A DNA stretch of 64,000 nucleotides from Bimuria novae-zelandiae CBS 107.79 (Eukaryota > Ascomycota > Dothideomycetes > Pleosporales > Didymosphaeriaceae): assembly GCA_010015655.1 (NCBI GenBank), contig ML976715.1:220115-284114 (forward strand). Reading direction: 5' to 3'. Position 1 is the first letter of the stretch. Each line of letters opens with the position of its first letter. The position numbers and the translations under genes were made by a program. Of this stretch, positions 42,806 to 56,775 are shown in pieces. The notes beneath the pieces are model-generated. The model had not been told where the DNA came from. It searched no databases and saw only the letters and a list, made by a program, of their open reading frames with translations.

Positions 42806-45800
42806 ACCAAGATAACTATAAGTATATTAAAATTTAAGAGACTAATAAACTTAGGGTCTTTACTAAGTCTATCTATAATTATTATAATATTCGTGTAGCC
42901 ATTACACTCTAGTAAAGTAATAATAAAATCTATTATAATATCCTTCTATTTTTATTTAGGTAGTAATAAGGGCTTTAGCAGGCCCTATTTCGCTTCGTTC
43001 TATAATTTAGTTTTTTTATTATAAATATTACAGTTTTTAATATACTGCCTTACTTAGTTAAATATCCCTAAGAAGAAGTAGTCTTAAGTAAGAATTTTAT
43101 AAGTATTTTTTTATTTTAAGTATTTTAAAGCTAAGGAACTATGCGCGACTACTATTAGCTTTATTTATAAAGGTTTTAATTTTAGTACTTATTATCTTAA
43201 CTTATAGCGTAGGTGCCTTTAGTTATCTATACTATATTCTAAGATACTAATAGATAACTTTTACCTAGGTTTAAACTTCCTAAGCCTGTTCTTAATATAG
43301 GCTTTTATCTTACTATACGCGTTATCTTTATCGCGTTCTACCTTTTATTATATAGTGTCGAAGTCTAGTTCGCGTCGCTTAGCAGGGCTATCGCCTCCTT
43401 AAAAGATTAATATACGTAGTTTGGGGCGTATTAGGTAAGCGAGCACTAGGTACTTATCTATTTTAGTATAATTAGGTTCCTTTATAGTAATAGGTATTTA
43501 AGGGACGAAAGACTTTAAACTATTTCTCTTAGTAGTCTTTTAAAAAAGCGTAAAGTGCCTTAACTTTAATCTATTATCTCTACTATTCTTTACTAGGTCT
43601 TAGTTTTTCTAAAAAAGGGCGTCTACCCTAAAGTTTACTAACCCTAGTCTATATATAAACGTTATATTAATATAGCTAAGTGTATCTACCTACTAAACGT
43701 ATTATTCGTTTAACCTTTATTTAGTAGCAAAATACGTAAGGTTCTTATAATTAGTATAGACTGTAAGGTACTTTACTACTTAATATATATAGTCTTATTT
43801 GTCTACGCATTTAATAACTATAAGTATCGTTTTATTATAGATAGCGTAGTTATATTCTACTAAGCTATTTTTTACTAAAATAAAAGCTACTAGGCGCAGA
43901 ATCCTATTATTATTATACTAATAGAAGTATCCCCTAATTAACTAGCTAAAGGCGTTTACTTTTAGTACTAATTCTTATTTAGGGTTAAAGTAGGCTAGCG
44001 TAGGGTCTATATAGAATACTATCTTTAAGAAGTTAAATACGTGCTACTACTTTAATCTCTAGATAAATTCTGCTCCTTTACTAATAAGCGTTATTAGGGG
44101 ACTTACTATGCTAAAGAAGTCTTATATAAATTTTTAATGAAAGTTTATAAAGCTTATAAAGCTTTAAACTTCTTTTACTAAAGTTAGTAGCTTTTATTTT
44201 TAATTACTTAGACTTTATCTAGGTTTATGCTTACGTCCTTATTAACTTTTATAATAAATTTAAGGTACTTAGTCTTTTTAACATAGAACTTAGATTTCTT
44301 AATATCTAAGTAGAGTCCTGCGGCCCCTAACTTCTAGATTATAGTACGTAGTTTCTCTTTATAGTCTTTTTAGCTGCTACTAAAGAAGATAAAAACGTTA
44401 TCTATATATACTAAGTAGCAGTTATTAAGGTACTCCCTTAGCACCTAATTAATATACTACTAAAACGTACTTAGCGCATTAGCTAGGCTAAAAGAAACTA
44501 CTACTACTTATAAAAACTAAATTAAGTTTTAAACGCTATCTTTTATTCCTCGCTTTTAGCTATCTAAAGCTTATTAAAGGCTTAGATTATATTAAGTTTA
44601 TTAAACTATTTAGCCTTTATAAGGAACTAAAGTGTTTTATTAATTAATAGTAAAAGGTACTAGTCCTTTTTTAAGACAGCGTTTAAGGCTTAATAATTAA
44701 CGTAAAAGCGTAGTCCTCCACTAGGTTTTTTAGTAAATAATACTAGGGTGGTGGTGCTAGACTTACTTACTTAAATAAAGCCTTTATTTAAGTATTTAGT
44801 AAGCTTTTTTTTAAAGGATAAGCAACTCTTCGCGAGATATATTAAATAAAGGGCTATAAGGAATCTCTAGGGTCTTGCTATCTTTTTCTACAAGAAGGAT
44901 AAAAAGATCTACTCTAGGTCTATAATGTAGGGTGAGCTTGTTAGCTTATTCCCTGTAAAAGATACGCAATAAGTATTTAAAAGCTTTAGGTAGTAACTTT
45001 TATAGGTTTACCTTTAGCTTGCAGATTAACGCCTTCTATAAATCCTTTATTAATATAGAAAATACCTTAGCCTTGTTTCTTAGGCGTTAATTACGCTAAT
45101 CTAGAGCTATAATGGCTATAGCTAATACCCTTTAGGGCTTTATTAATAGTTTTTTACCTTTTTAGTTATAGATACGGGTGTCTAAACTTTTAATCTAAAT
45201 TAATATCTTTACTAGGGCTAGTTTAACCGTATTCTTTTTTATTTAGGTTAGGCCAAGGATTAGATCGTACGACCCGTTATTAGGTAAGACATATAATTAT
45301 ATTAGTTCTATATAGCTATTAATATCTACTTTTAGTTAGACTACTTTACGTACAAAGAGTCGCATGCCTCTAATACTAATAACCCTTTATAGATAGGGTA
45401 GGTTCTTGCGCTGTAGGTAGGCTTTTATTATAAGTTTTTTTAATATAAATTTAAAAGTTTAATAACCTAAATTAATTATTATTAATATAAATATAATATT
45501 ATTAATAAGCAAGTATACTATTACTAGTATTAAATATAGCTATAGCTTTTAAAAGTTATTAAAACTTATTTTTTACCCTTTTCCTACTTTTACCTCCTAG
45601 CGGCGACTATTACTAAAAGGACTTTTCTAAATTAGTAAACGCTATATTAAACTCTTTATTAAAAGACTCTTTAGTAGCAGGTGTAGCGGCGCGAACTTAT
45701 ACTAGCTTTATTATAAGTAAAAGTTTATACTACTTTACGCGATATCCTGCATCTCTATAATAAAAATAGGAACTATTCTTTTTACGGGTTTCTATTACCT

Positions 45801-47274
45801 CGCGCGACATCCACGTGGCTTGTTTCTAGGTGTTGCTAGACCTATGTCCTGTGGCTCTATCTATTGCTTAGTGTCTTTTATCTCAGCTTCGTTAGCTAGA
45901 TATCCTTCTAAGGTTAGCTTAGGTAAGTTCCTAATTTATCTCGTTTAGCGCCCTGTTCTTAGCAGAAAACTTTAGTAGCTATAATATATTTTAAAAAAAG
46001 GTTTTTTTTAACTTTATTAACTTTTTTCTAGACCTTTTGCAGTTCCTAATTATTATTTATATTTATTATAACTATTTAGTCTTATAAGTCCTTATAAAGG
46101 CTTTAAAGGTATAGATTTTTTAAAATCTTTTAACTATGCTCCTTAGCTTCTATAATATAGTTATTAAAGTTAAAGTTAAAGTTATAAAGCTTTTAGTTCC
46201 CTTATTATATTATAAGTAAGTAGTTACGCGCGATTTCTTCTACTAAGTAATTATAAAAGTTATAGTCTAGTAGCTTTTAGAGGTTAGCTTTAGTGTATCC
46301 TAAGTAGTAATCTAAGTATATAATTCCTATCGTCGCTGCACGTCCTATTAATTAACTAATAATATATTTAAGTATGCTTCTAAGGTAGTCTCTATCCTCT
46401 AGGAGCTTATATTATATTACTATCTTAAAATAATAGTAATCTTATTATTTACTATTAAAGTAGGCTAAGTTAAAGATTTTAGAGCGGTAGCTTCTTCCTT
46501 AGTTTAAAATAAGCTCTACTATTAATCTCTCTATTAGCTCTATTTATTAGTTTACTTTTAAGACCTAATTTATACCTCCTATGTTTTTAAAGTATTATTA
46601 TATTATTAGGGGTTTTTAGTGCTTTTTTATTATTTCTTTAGTTAGTCCTTTTACTCTTTATAATAGAATTTAAAAGGTATCCTAAAGGTTAATAAGTGCT
46701 TTAACCTTACTTAGAAATTACTATATTTTATTCTTGTTAACTCCTAATGCCTAGAGTATAGTTATAAATAAGGAGGCTATTCTTTTATTTCCCTAACTAT
46801 TACTCCTTTATAAGCTAATAGCTCGCTACGCATAATTATTTACGCTAAAACGTAAACCTTTAGTAAAAGGTCTGATTTTTATTTTTATAACTTTTTTATT
46901 TAGTAAAGAGAGTCTTACTAGTATTAAGTGTCTATTAGGACTTCTTCTTTATTACTTACTAGGAAGGATTCTATTTCCTCGTAGGTCTAGGCGTTGCCTT
47001 TATAGTATTTATTTATATAAATTTTTTAACTTCGTGTGCTACTTTATAGCTTTAGTTTATAATTATATTTAAAATCTACTTATCCTGTAATAGGCAAAAG
47101 TGATTAAATTTAATATAAAAGACTAGGTGCTTAAGGAGCTAAAGGTGCTAAAAGAATACTTATAAATTTAATAAAAAGTCTAAAGTTAAGCTTTAGGCGT
47201 TAAACTTATATATCTGGGGTTCGCATAACCAAGGGTTAAGGATCTGAGGCAATAACTGGGCGTAGTCTATTACA
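42806..47274 (-). mobile_element. Gypsy family A, copy 2 (RIP-degraded, 3' part missing)
   Basis: Direct repeat of Gypsy A copy 1: 42806-45455 corresponds to 11115-14020 without the 252-bp insert. RT motifs (degenerate Y.D..L.F.) are visible near 44380-44420 on the minus strand. The part above 45455 (gag side) is absent from copy 1 but matches copy 3 at the window end in inverted orientation. The 5' LTR closes the element at 47274. The left end is an abrupt junction with host DNA, so the integrase end and 3' LTR are deleted. Confidence 0.75.
47087..47274 (-). repeat. Gypsy A 5' LTR (copy 2)
   Basis: Minus strand starts TGTAATAGACTACGCCCAG. Same landmarks as the LTRs at 8075-8248 and 63153-63345, with extra G-to-A and C-to-T changes. 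The inner boundary is approximate. Confidence 0.7.
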
Positions 47275-47373
47275 GGTTACGCGCTTTAATAACTAATATA
47301 GTATTTATCTAATTTCTTAATAGGTAGTTAGTATAGATAATAGTTACTATAACGCTAACTTAAAAGATAAATA

Positions 47374-49629
47374 TCCCCCGTATGGCCAAAATCTGCCGCA
47401 CACGGGCTATATAGAAATGACTAATCGGAGCTTTGCTCCGACTTCTGACGAACACTAAAGGAAATTAGATTTATATATAGATTTATATAAAGACTTAATT
47501 TCTTATAGTTTTTTAATAAAACTACTTAATAATTAAGCTTTAAGAGGTGTCTTTTAATATAATTATTTAATACTGCTATAGGTGCTCTTACTAGCACTCA
47601 GGACGCTCCTCTAGCCTATATAAAGGTAGCCTACACGCCCTATAGCTAAAGCTACTACGCGGAGTACGTGGAGGAGCTTTAAGATTATTAGAAGTAGTTT
47701 TAAGAGGCTACTATAAGGGTCCTAAGTTGTGTACTTTACGCCCAGACGTCGCACAAGATACACAGGTCTTGCCCTCTCCAAACAGCTTTATAGACGTGTG
47801 GGAGCTGCCAGCGTCGCTAACAATATCGTCTACGTGCTGACGTTTGTTACTATTATTGCAAAGTCGGCCTCCGCGCTTAAAAAGCTACTTAATTAGGGTA
47901 TATAGGAAGTATTTATAACCCGCCCTTTTTATAAATAGCTAAGACAAGTATAATAATAGCCTATAGGCATTATTTAGTGCTAAATTAAGTAAAAAGTAGA
48001 GTAGAGAACGCTACGTACGCTATTTAGCCTACTAAATAAAGTAGTAGCTTTTATACTAATTAAATTAATTAACCTTGCTCTTATAAGTATTATAATTATT
48101 TATTATTCTTAGTATCCTTAATAACTTAATAGTATTATTACTAAAGGCGTCTGCAAAGATCTTTTTATAATTTAATATTATTTTAGAGCGTTAATGGAGC
48201 TTTTTAACGTACTAAGTAGTTATATAAAAGTTAACACTATGCTAAGAGATAACGTTAATACTTATAATTTATAACTATACTAGTAAAAGGCACGACCTAA
48301 TTATCTTTCTAAGCTACTTTTAGTACTTTTTTTAATACTAATAGCGCCTAGCGTATTTCTCTCTACTTTAAGGACTACTAAGCGTGTATTTTTAGCTATA
48401 TAAGATTACTGTTAAAGCGCTCTTTAAATAGCTTTTTATAAGTAATAGGTGCGTTACTTATTTAAAGTTCTACCTAAATAGCCTGCTTAAGGATTTCCTT
48501 TATTATTATTTTTATTATCTTAATAGTTCCGGCGTAGCCAACGCCTTTAAATCTAAAGTATGTAAGTATAGGTATTATATTAAAAAGGTTATTATCCTAA
48601 ATAATATAATAGCTAGCTAAAAAAAACCTTTCTCTAGCGTTATCCTTAGCAAGTATAAAAGTAACAGAAATAAGCTTTATTAGAGTTAAAGATCTACTAG
48701 TAGCATTAGTGTTAGTAATTTTAATTAAATTAATAGGTCCTTTACTACGGGTATAAAAAAGCTAGTTAAGTATTACCTTATTATTTACTAAATACTAAAT
48801 CTTGTAGCCCTTAGGCGTAGGCTTTATTTTTATTATTACTTTTTCTAACGCACGTCTAGTAAATCTTATAATTACCTTATTAACGTAAAGGTGCTTACTA
48901 GGTATCTAGTATAGTAGCGAGCGCTCGCGGAGTAGCTAAGAGCGATCCTAAACGTAGCTAAATAGGGAGCAAAAGCTCTACTCTACCTTAGTATAATATA
49001 GGTATCGATCTAGCTGCTGCCAGCGCTGGCGGGACATAAAGTCGTTAATTTTATATATAGGAGCGTTCTGGTGGCCCTTCTCCCAGTACTCTGCTAACGA
49101 GGACTCCCGGTGGACGCCTATATAAACAACAATTACTAAGTACGTATATAACTCTATTAGAGATATTTATTTTTAACTATAGTAGCTACTAGGCATCGCT
49201 GCGCGGAGCGCCTTAGCATGCTAATTTATATAGTATACTATATAGTTTATAACGTTAGTAGAAAAGTATAAATTAAATAAGGTAATTAAATTGCTATAAT
49301 TAATATTTTTAGGTAGGTTAGCCTCTCTAAAAATATATAAATTACTAATATTAAGAGGTTTCTAATTAAGTAATAAATTTACTAGCAAATTAGGCTTTTT
49401 TAGCGTTAAATTTACTATATTTTATATATTTTATAAAGTTAGGATTATTACTAAGTAGGCTAGTAGCTTTTAGCATGTTTGTAGGTGCAGGCGATTTTAA
49501 AAAGGCGTATTTTAGCTGGTAAACAGAAATTACTAACATTATAATACAGATTTAGTGTTTGCTTGGCAGCTGTCCTAATTGGCCATTTCCATGTGGCCCG
49601 TGTGCGGCAGATTTTGGCCATGCGGGGGA
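47374..49629 (-). mobile_element. piggyBac-like DNA transposon (2,256 bp), RIP-degraded
   Basis: Termini TCCCCCGTATGGCCAAAATC at 47374 and its inverted counterpart ending CGGGGGA at 49629. The terminal inverted repeat is about 50 bp (shared GCCAAAATCTGCCGCACACG). Runs of C/G at the tips fit piggyBac. The flanks read AAATA on the left and TAGCC on the right, giving TA or ATA rather than the TTAA typical of the superfamily. A minus-strand piggyBac-type transposase remnant fills the inside. Confidence 0.7.
47900..49100 (-). pseudogene. piggyBac-like (DDE_Tnp_1_7) transposase remnant
   Basis: On the minus strand, with stops ignored: NAPIYKINDFMSRQRWQQLD then RYLYYTK near 48990-49085; RRALEKVIIKIKPTPKGYKI near 48790-48870 (the R..K.Y.P.KP.K.G.K block); FYTRSKGPINLIK; SVTFILAKDNARERFFLA (the region holding the TDNFF-type box); and YFRFKGVGYAGTIKI near 48500-48560. 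This order matches fungal piggyBac-like transposases. Several stops and substitutions remove activity. The N-terminal acidic part cannot be delimited. Confidence 0.65.
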
Positions 49630-49724
49630 TAGCCTGTATTTTGTTAAGCCCTTCGGGGTAGCTGGTCCTAAAGGGGTAAGGGTTAGTTCTTGGACAAGAG
49701 TATTAGTAATATAGATAAGGGGTA

Positions 49725-51501
49725 ACGTGTCCCACTAGTAAGCTTGCGCACACCAGTAACCTGCGCACCCCACCAAAATCGCGCAACGCGTCCTACACAA
49801 TCAGCCATACCACAACGCCAGTAGCCTATACAGACCTCGTAAGAAGGTAGAATAAGTCTTGCAATCGCATCCTATTAGAATAAATTAGCAAAGTCTATAC
49901 GCGCGCTAGCAGCAACCTACAATGTACCAGAATTAACACTAGACGCGCCTTCGAGGTGTCTAGCTAAAACACGAGACAAGATCACTAAATCGAAAGCTAC
50001 ACCCTATAGAGGAGCAGGCCCTAGTATACTAGATACTAAACCTTAAATAATATAAATTTCTACCTTATATTATTAATATATATAAAATAGCTAACTATTT
50101 ACTTACTACGCGTAGCTAGATCCCTATTTTATAGCCTATAAGTAAGAACAAGGTATCGCGCTTTATTAAAACTTAGCTAAAATTATAAACTAAATAGTTT
50201 AAAAGTTTCTATAGCTAGCGTGCGCTTTGTAAGGATCTTATTAAGATTTCTACCTAGTATAAGCTTGTGGAGGAGACACGATAGACATACGGCATACTAG
50301 ACATAGATATCTATAATTTTAATAAGAAAGGCTTTATAATAGGGGTCGCCTCTACGTCTAGAGTAGTAACTAGCTTAGATACTATAGGGAGGGCTGTGCA
50401 TTTATAGCCTAGTAATTAAGACTACGTTATAATAATTAAAGCTATCTACGCAGCTAGGTAGTTTATACTATTTTTTATTATTTTATTTAGTAAGCTTTAT
50501 TAGGCTATATAGTATATTAACCTACCTACTAGCTAGGTACTAGCTATTAGCGATAATAGCTAGATAATAAATAACTTAAGGTTTACCTAGCTAAAGCACT
50601 TTAATTAGTATATAAAGTTTTAGATAGTTATAGTAGCTACGCTACCCCTAAGTTTAATTAGTACTATAAGGTACATAGGATTATTAGTCTCTATATGCCT
50701 GCCTACACGAGCCACCTCTTACAGCCTCTAGATATTAGCTATTTCTCACCTCTCAAGACATCGTACGGACATGAGGTGACTAAGCTGGCTAGACAAGGTG
50801 TCTATTATGTAGACAAGGAAGAGTTCCTGTCAATCTACCCATGCATACATAGGGTTGTCTTCACAGAGCAGAACATCAAGGCTGGCTTTCAAGCGGCAGG
50901 GCTGGTGCCTCCTTGTCCAGATCGGGTCCTCTCATGCCTGACTGTAGTCAGGACACCGTCACCACCACAGATAGTCGCTGAGACAGCATGGACAGCTGGG
51001 ACGCCTCACACTACTACTCAGGTCAAGCAGCAGGCTAGGCTTATACGTGCTTATCTATAGTAATAGTATTAGAGCCTTATAAACTAAGCTATCGCGTAAT
51101 TTGTTAAAGGCTATTAGCTTATAATAAATTTAATAATAATCTTAGTAGAGGAGAATAGAAGGCTACGAGCAGCTAACTATCGCTGTAAATAAAGGTAGGA
51201 CAGGCGTAGATAGTATATTGCCTCGAGAGGCGCTCTACAGTCTGAGGAAGGTCAAAGGCTGGCTGTAGAGGCTGAAAGGGTGCTCCAGCAGGTAGAGCAG
51301 GAGGACCGTGCAGGACGATCACGAGTACCACCTACATGCAGCAACTGCCATAAGTAAGGCCACATAAGGACTTAGTGTAGACAGAGATTGTAGCTATTAT
51401 ATAAATCTATTTATAGAAAATTTAATAGTAGCGTTGTTAAGCTATTATGTAAAAAGCTGCGTTGGTTTTGGTGGTGTGCGCAGGATACTAATGGGACACG
51501 T
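49725..51501 (+). mobile_element. Fot1/pogo-like DNA transposon (1,777 bp) inside the Gypsy C LTR
   Basis: Terminal inverted repeats start ACGTGTCCCACTAGTA at 49725 and, inverted, end at 51501 (ACTAATGGGACACGT). Inner similarity covers TGCGCAC and CCACCAAAA. The left terminus holds a small internal duplication. TA flanks both sides (49723-49724, 51502-51503), and the second LTR shows the uninterrupted TA site, which proves the insertion. The length suits the Fot1 group. Confidence 0.9.
50695..51365 (+). pseudogene. Fot1-like transposase, C-terminal part
   Basis: A plus-strand open stretch (50695-51060) reads MPAYTSHLLQPLDISYFSPL, SYGHEVTKLARQGVYYVDKE, EFLSIYPCIH and GFQAAGLVPPCPDRVLS, the end of the DDE domain in Fot1/pogo transposases. 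Past stops, at 51240-51350, comes VEAERVLQQVEQEDRAGRS and a zinc-knuckle-like CSNCHK.GHIRT.CRQR, a C-terminal feature of this group. The N-terminal part lies in heavily mutated DNA at 49.9-50.7 kb. Patches that escaped mutation alternate with TpA-rich ones. Confidence 0.8.
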
Positions 51502-54369
51502 TATTAATAGCTTGCGCGTATTAATAGGGCGTTAGTATTAAAAGTATATATAGTATAATTAAATTAATAAAAGAGCCTAAGTTAAATCTAAATAATAGAT
51601 TAATAAACAGGTTAAATATAATAGTAGGAGTCTACTATCGCGTTCTTATATATATAACTCGTCCTATAAATCTTAATAGTCCTAAGAGTCCTAAAAGTTC
51701 TAAAGTCCTATATACTAAGATACTTCAAAGACGCAGAACTAATTACGTAATTTATAGCTAAGTTAAGAATCTTAACTAAGTATATAGATAAGTCCCTATG
51801 CCCTGCCCCGCATTATATTAGATTTTAATAGATCTTAATATTAGCTCCCCTCTCTAGACTTAATATTCTTATAAGTTAACTACTTATAAAGCTACTAACT
51901 TAATCTACCTAATACTATTATTTACAAGCTAATTTTCTTAAGTAAAATTACGTATTTACTATAGTTACTTATTTATATTACGCTAAAAAGTACCTGCCTT
52001 ATTAATTATTATTATTATACTTAAAGTGCATAAATTATGTTTAGTGTAGTAATTAGAAGTATAAGCTAGAGGAGATTCCTCTGCTAGATTATTTAAAAAT
52101 AAATACTAAGTTAGAAAGATTAGAAAAGTTAGAGACTAAGGAGGAGGTAAAACTTTAAGTAAAAAAAGAGCTTGCTTATATAGCCCTCCTACGTGCTTAT
52201 CTAGCACGGGAGAAGATAGCGCGTTTACGTAATGAGCGTACGAAGTTACGTTAGAAAGAATAAGAGTTATTTAATTATGGTATATTTATAGTAATAAGTT
52301 AGAGGTCCTAGAGGCTTGTAAGGAGCTTACTTAGGTAATAGTATTAATTAATCCTAATACTACTCTAGGTGCTAAAGTAATAGACTAGCTTATAGTCTAG
52401 TTAAAGCCCTCTTCTTCTACTGCGTAGTGCGCTAGTATTATTAAATTCTTTTTTAATAATTTTATAAGTAGTCCTCTAGTTCCTAGGTATTTTTGCAATA
52501 TAAGTATTCTATTTATTTAACAAAATATATGCGTAGCTAATCCTTATATTATAGTATTTATTTAACTTTAAATTTATTTTCCTCTTTAAGTTAATAATAG
52601 AAGGTAGTTTTAACTAGCGTCTTAGGGTTGGTAGGTTCTAATTAGTGTATATAAAATACTAAGTATATTTTTGCGTCTAGCGATAGTTCTAATGAATAGA
52701 TAACTAGTAATACTTATTTAATAATAAAAAATAGCCTAACCTTAATATAATATAGTTTTTTGTATTTCTTCTTTTAGGTTCAAAATATTTTTATAAGTAG
52801 ATATACTTTATCCCCCTTCGTTAGCTAAGGTAATATTTTTCTTTTTTAGTTTATATAGGACATGCTTTGCTATTAATCTTTTTTTAAAAATTTCTTAAAG
52901 TTATGTGTGCGTTTTCTTTATAGTCTTTACTATATTAATTACTTCTTGTATCCTAATTATTATAGGAAATATTTAATTTAAGAGATATAGGTATCTTCTA
53001 TAGTTTATATAAAATAGTGTGAATTCTGTTGCTGCTAATATCTTATTATTATATGCTAATTATGCTATAGATAGTAAGGAAATCTAGTTATTTTTCTCGT
53101 TATTATAGTAGATACGTAGGTACGTTTTAATTATCTAATTTATACATTCTGTTTGTTCGTTGGTTTGCGGATAATATGCTATTAATAATTTTTATTTTAT
53201 TCTAATAAGTGCTATAAGCGTTATTTAGTAGTTTAAAGTAAAAAGCTTGTCTTTATTGTTAATAATTATCTTTAGAATACTATAGTGTTGTATAAGTTAA
53301 TCTAGGATAAGGAATGCGAGTTCTTTCACTATAGTTATTTTTTAATATAGTAGTATTTCTACGTACTTAGGAAATTATTAGACAATATTTAGTATTACGT
53401 TATAGCTAATACCTGTTACAGGGTCCTTTAACCTTAGTAGTCCTGTAATAAAATCTATTATAATATCTTCCTATAGTGCTATTAGAATCTAGATTGCTTA
53501 TATTTCTCTATACTTAAGATAAGTTATATATTTATTGCGTTAGTAATCTGCGAACTTATAAATACATATAGTTATTACTTCGTTAATGCCTTTAAAGCTA
53601 TAATTCCGTTAGATAAGTTCTATTATTTTCTTAATACCTAGGTGTTTATACACGAGGTTATCGTGGTATTATTATATAAGTTTAGTCTATAGTTCCTTTA
53701 GTACTTTTCGTGTTATAACGAGGAGTTAATTAAGTTTTACTATAGGTATAAGAGTTCTTTCCCTGTTTTCTATAGTATTATAAAGTAGGTTTTTACTTTT
53801 TCTCTTATAAAGTTATTTTATTAGCTAAGCGTGTCTACTCGTCCGTTTGCTTTTCCTACTATATAGATAATTATAAACTTGTATTATCTAGTGATCTATA
53901 ACTATTATTGTTGTCGTGGTGTAAGTTCTTTTATTATTATAAATCGTAGTAGGTTCTTATAATGTATATAGATCTCTAGTATTAAGTAACTAAGGGCATA
54001 GATTCTTTAGTGCTTTAATACTTTTATAATAGCGTAGAGTTCCTTATTATGTACGTCGTATTGTATTTCTGCGTTATTAAACTTCCGTAAGTAGTACGTA
54101 ATTAGGTGCCATTTGCCATTCTTTTTCTGTTTTGCGCATTCGCCTATTGCGAGATCGCTTACGTTTGTTTTAAATTAGAGTAGTTCTTTGTCTTAAAAGT
54201 AGATAAGTGCTGGTGGTATAATGCTTGCTATTCTTAAGAGTTAGAATGCTTTTCTACACTCTACTATTTATGTAAATAGTGTATCTTTTCTTATAAGGTT
54301 TGTTAAAGGTATCGTGATTTTTACATAATCTTTAATAAACTATTAATTAAATTTATAGAATCCTAAGAA

Positions 54370-55000
54370 TTTTTAGTTGTTTTTTATAGTCTTTAGTGTT
54401 AGCTAGTTCTTAATATATTTAATTTTATTTAGTGCTATTTTAATTTTATCTATGCTAACAATATATCCTAGAAATTCTAGTTTTTATATATAGAATTTAC
54501 ACTTCTTTGGTTTAATTCGTAGGTGTGCTTTATCTAGTACCCTAAGTACTGTCTATATATATAGTACGTGGTCTGACTCGTGTTCTAAGAAGACAAGAAT
54601 ATTGTCTATATATATAATAATAAATATATCTAGATAGTTACGTAAAAAATTATTAACTAGTGCTTAAAAAGTTACTAGTGCGTTAGTAAGTCTAAAAAGC
54701 ATAACTATATATTTAAATAGTCTATAGCGTATCCTAAATACTATCTTCTACTTATTACCTTTTTTAATTTATATAAGGTAGTATCTGTCTTGTAAATTTA
54801 TTATCGTAAAGGTTTTTACTCTGAAGATTTAGTCTTAAAGTTTTAAGATATTTAGTGGTAGGTATTAATTTTTAATTATTATGTTGTTAGGTTTTCTATA
54901 GTCTACACAGGATCCTAGTTTTCCGTCCTTTTTTAGTATAAATATAAAAGGGCTGGCCACTAGTAACTTTCAGGGTTTAATATATCCTTTTACTAGGTTT
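54370..55000 (-). pseudogene. Gypsy C reverse transcriptase remnant
   Basis: Minus-strand FVLKKDGKLGSCVDYRKPNN at about 54915-55000, IIIYIDNILVFLEHESDHV near 54575-54640 and a KKCKFYI.KLEFLGYIVSID segment, then FLGFYKFN..FIKDY near 54320-54390. The second aspartate of the RT box is N, as in Gypsy A. Not coding. Confidence 0.75.
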
Positions 55001-56689
55001 ATCTTAATAAATTCCTTTTCTTGCTAGAGTTCTTTTCTAGATTTACTATATAGTAGTTTAAAGGGTGGCATCTTCCCTTCTTCTAGATTAATCGCGTAAT
55101 CCTAAGGTTAATATTCTAAAAGGTTTACTTTTTCTTCTCTTTCTATGAACATATAATTCTATGCTTGGTAGTATTTTAGAGTTTCATGATTTGTGCTATC
55201 TTCTATTTTCTTACCCTTTGCGACCTAGTGTTCCTGCCAGCGTCTGCCAAGAGTATTTCCCGTTTTTAAACTGTTTATTGCAAGACTATATTATTAATAG
55301 CTTTCTTATTTACTATCGTATTCTGTTAATGCGTAGGCTTTACTTATAATATATAATTATAGTACTTAAAGGATATCTTCTTTTATTTTTCGTTAATTAT
55401 AGGGTTATACTTCTTTAACTAGGGTAGTCTTAAAATCACGTTATAATTAGCTTCCTTAATAATATTAAGGGTAATTAGTTTCTGGTGCCTATAAATTGTA
55501 AAGGTTATTTTAATCTTATATTTAATTATTGCATTACCGGGTATTAGTTATCTATTTATAATATAAATAGTATAGGGTATAGTCTTCTTGCGCTTATAAA
55601 GTCCTACTCTATTAAGTACTTTTTTTAATATATAGTTTTCCTGTGCTCCTAAGTGAAGCATAGCTTTTATCAATATTTTTTAAGCTATACTAGTAGCTTA
55701 ATTAATACCTAACTATTAATAGTATTTACTTTTTTAAAGTCGTTCTCTCGACTAAGCCTAGGTCTAAAGAAGATATTTTCTCTATTATTAGCTTAGTAGG
55801 CTTAAGGTGTCCTTTCCTTTTCTCTTTCTAGAGCTATTACTAAGCCTTTTCTTAGGAAGCTGTACTATCTTTATTCCCTATTACTAATTTAATTATAAGG
55901 GTCGTGGTTCCCTTTAATATAAAATTAAATCCGTGTTTTTTCTTTTAATCCTAGTGTTTCTTATAATTATGGTATAAGTATATTTGCTATATATCTAACA
56001 CGTATTTTCTATTAATTAATAGTAATAGTACTTAGTTAATTACTTAGTTAAAATATAAAAAGTATCGCGTCTCGCGTTTATCCTGGAGGTAAATACTATA
56101 ATAGGTAATAAGGTAGTTATACCACTCTTATCTATATTATTAGTATATTTAGGAAAAGTAACTGTATTCCTTAGCTTAGTAATATATAGTATATTAATCT
56201 TCTTTATAGAGAGTCTATTGTATAGTTTTATGCGTAGGGTTACGGTGGTCTAGGTTATATTATAGTTTATAGTTTAAGTTTTTATTTAGGTATTTCTTTT
56301 TAAGGTCTTTATATTTATAGTAGTAGTCTACCTATTCACGTGCTGCCCTACTAATTAGGTTAGGTTAGTAAGCGTAGTAAAGTACTACTTTATAGTCCTT
56401 ATCTTATTATTTTATTATTATAAAACTAAAGTCTTCTTTCCTTAGTTAGTGTTCTTCTAAAAATATTTATTATCTTATTTGTAACTAGTTTACTCTAGCT
56501 AAGGTAAGGTATAAGAGATTAAGGCACTAGCTCTTTCTCTTTTTTATTTAAACCTTCATACGCATCCTTATAAAGTTAAGAGTTAAGTAACCCTAATTAG
56601 TCTAAGTTATTATAGATATTAATTTATTTCATAGCACTTACTACTTACTATTCCTCGTTAGTTATTTCTACGTTATTAATAGTTAGTAC

Positions 56690-56775
56690 GTTTAGCTACC
56701 TAGTAACCTTATTCTTAGATCTGCAGTTCCTGGCAATATGGCCTGGTTTACCACATATATAGCAAAGGCGTGTCC
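56690..56775 (-). pseudogene. Gypsy C gag zinc knuckle
   Basis: Minus-strand RLCYICGKPGHIARNC has the CX2CX4HX4C spacing of retroviral-type nucleocapsid zinc knuckles that bind the element's RNA. The surrounding gag is unreadable because of stops. Confidence 0.75.

Larger units (their letters stand above)
49642..51840 (-). repeat. Gypsy C 3' LTR carrying the Fot1-like element
   Basis: About 420 bp of LTR sequence split by the insertion at 49725-51501. It pairs with the LTR at 57664-58101, which keeps the empty TA site (AAGGGATATTAATGGC). A third, truncated copy lies at about 62915-63060. Confidence 0.8.

Noticed and set aside
42806..47274. The missing right half of Gypsy A copy 1, separated by later insertions
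   Set aside because: It overlaps copy 1 for about 2.7 kb (11115-14020 with 42806-45455), so it is a separate copy.
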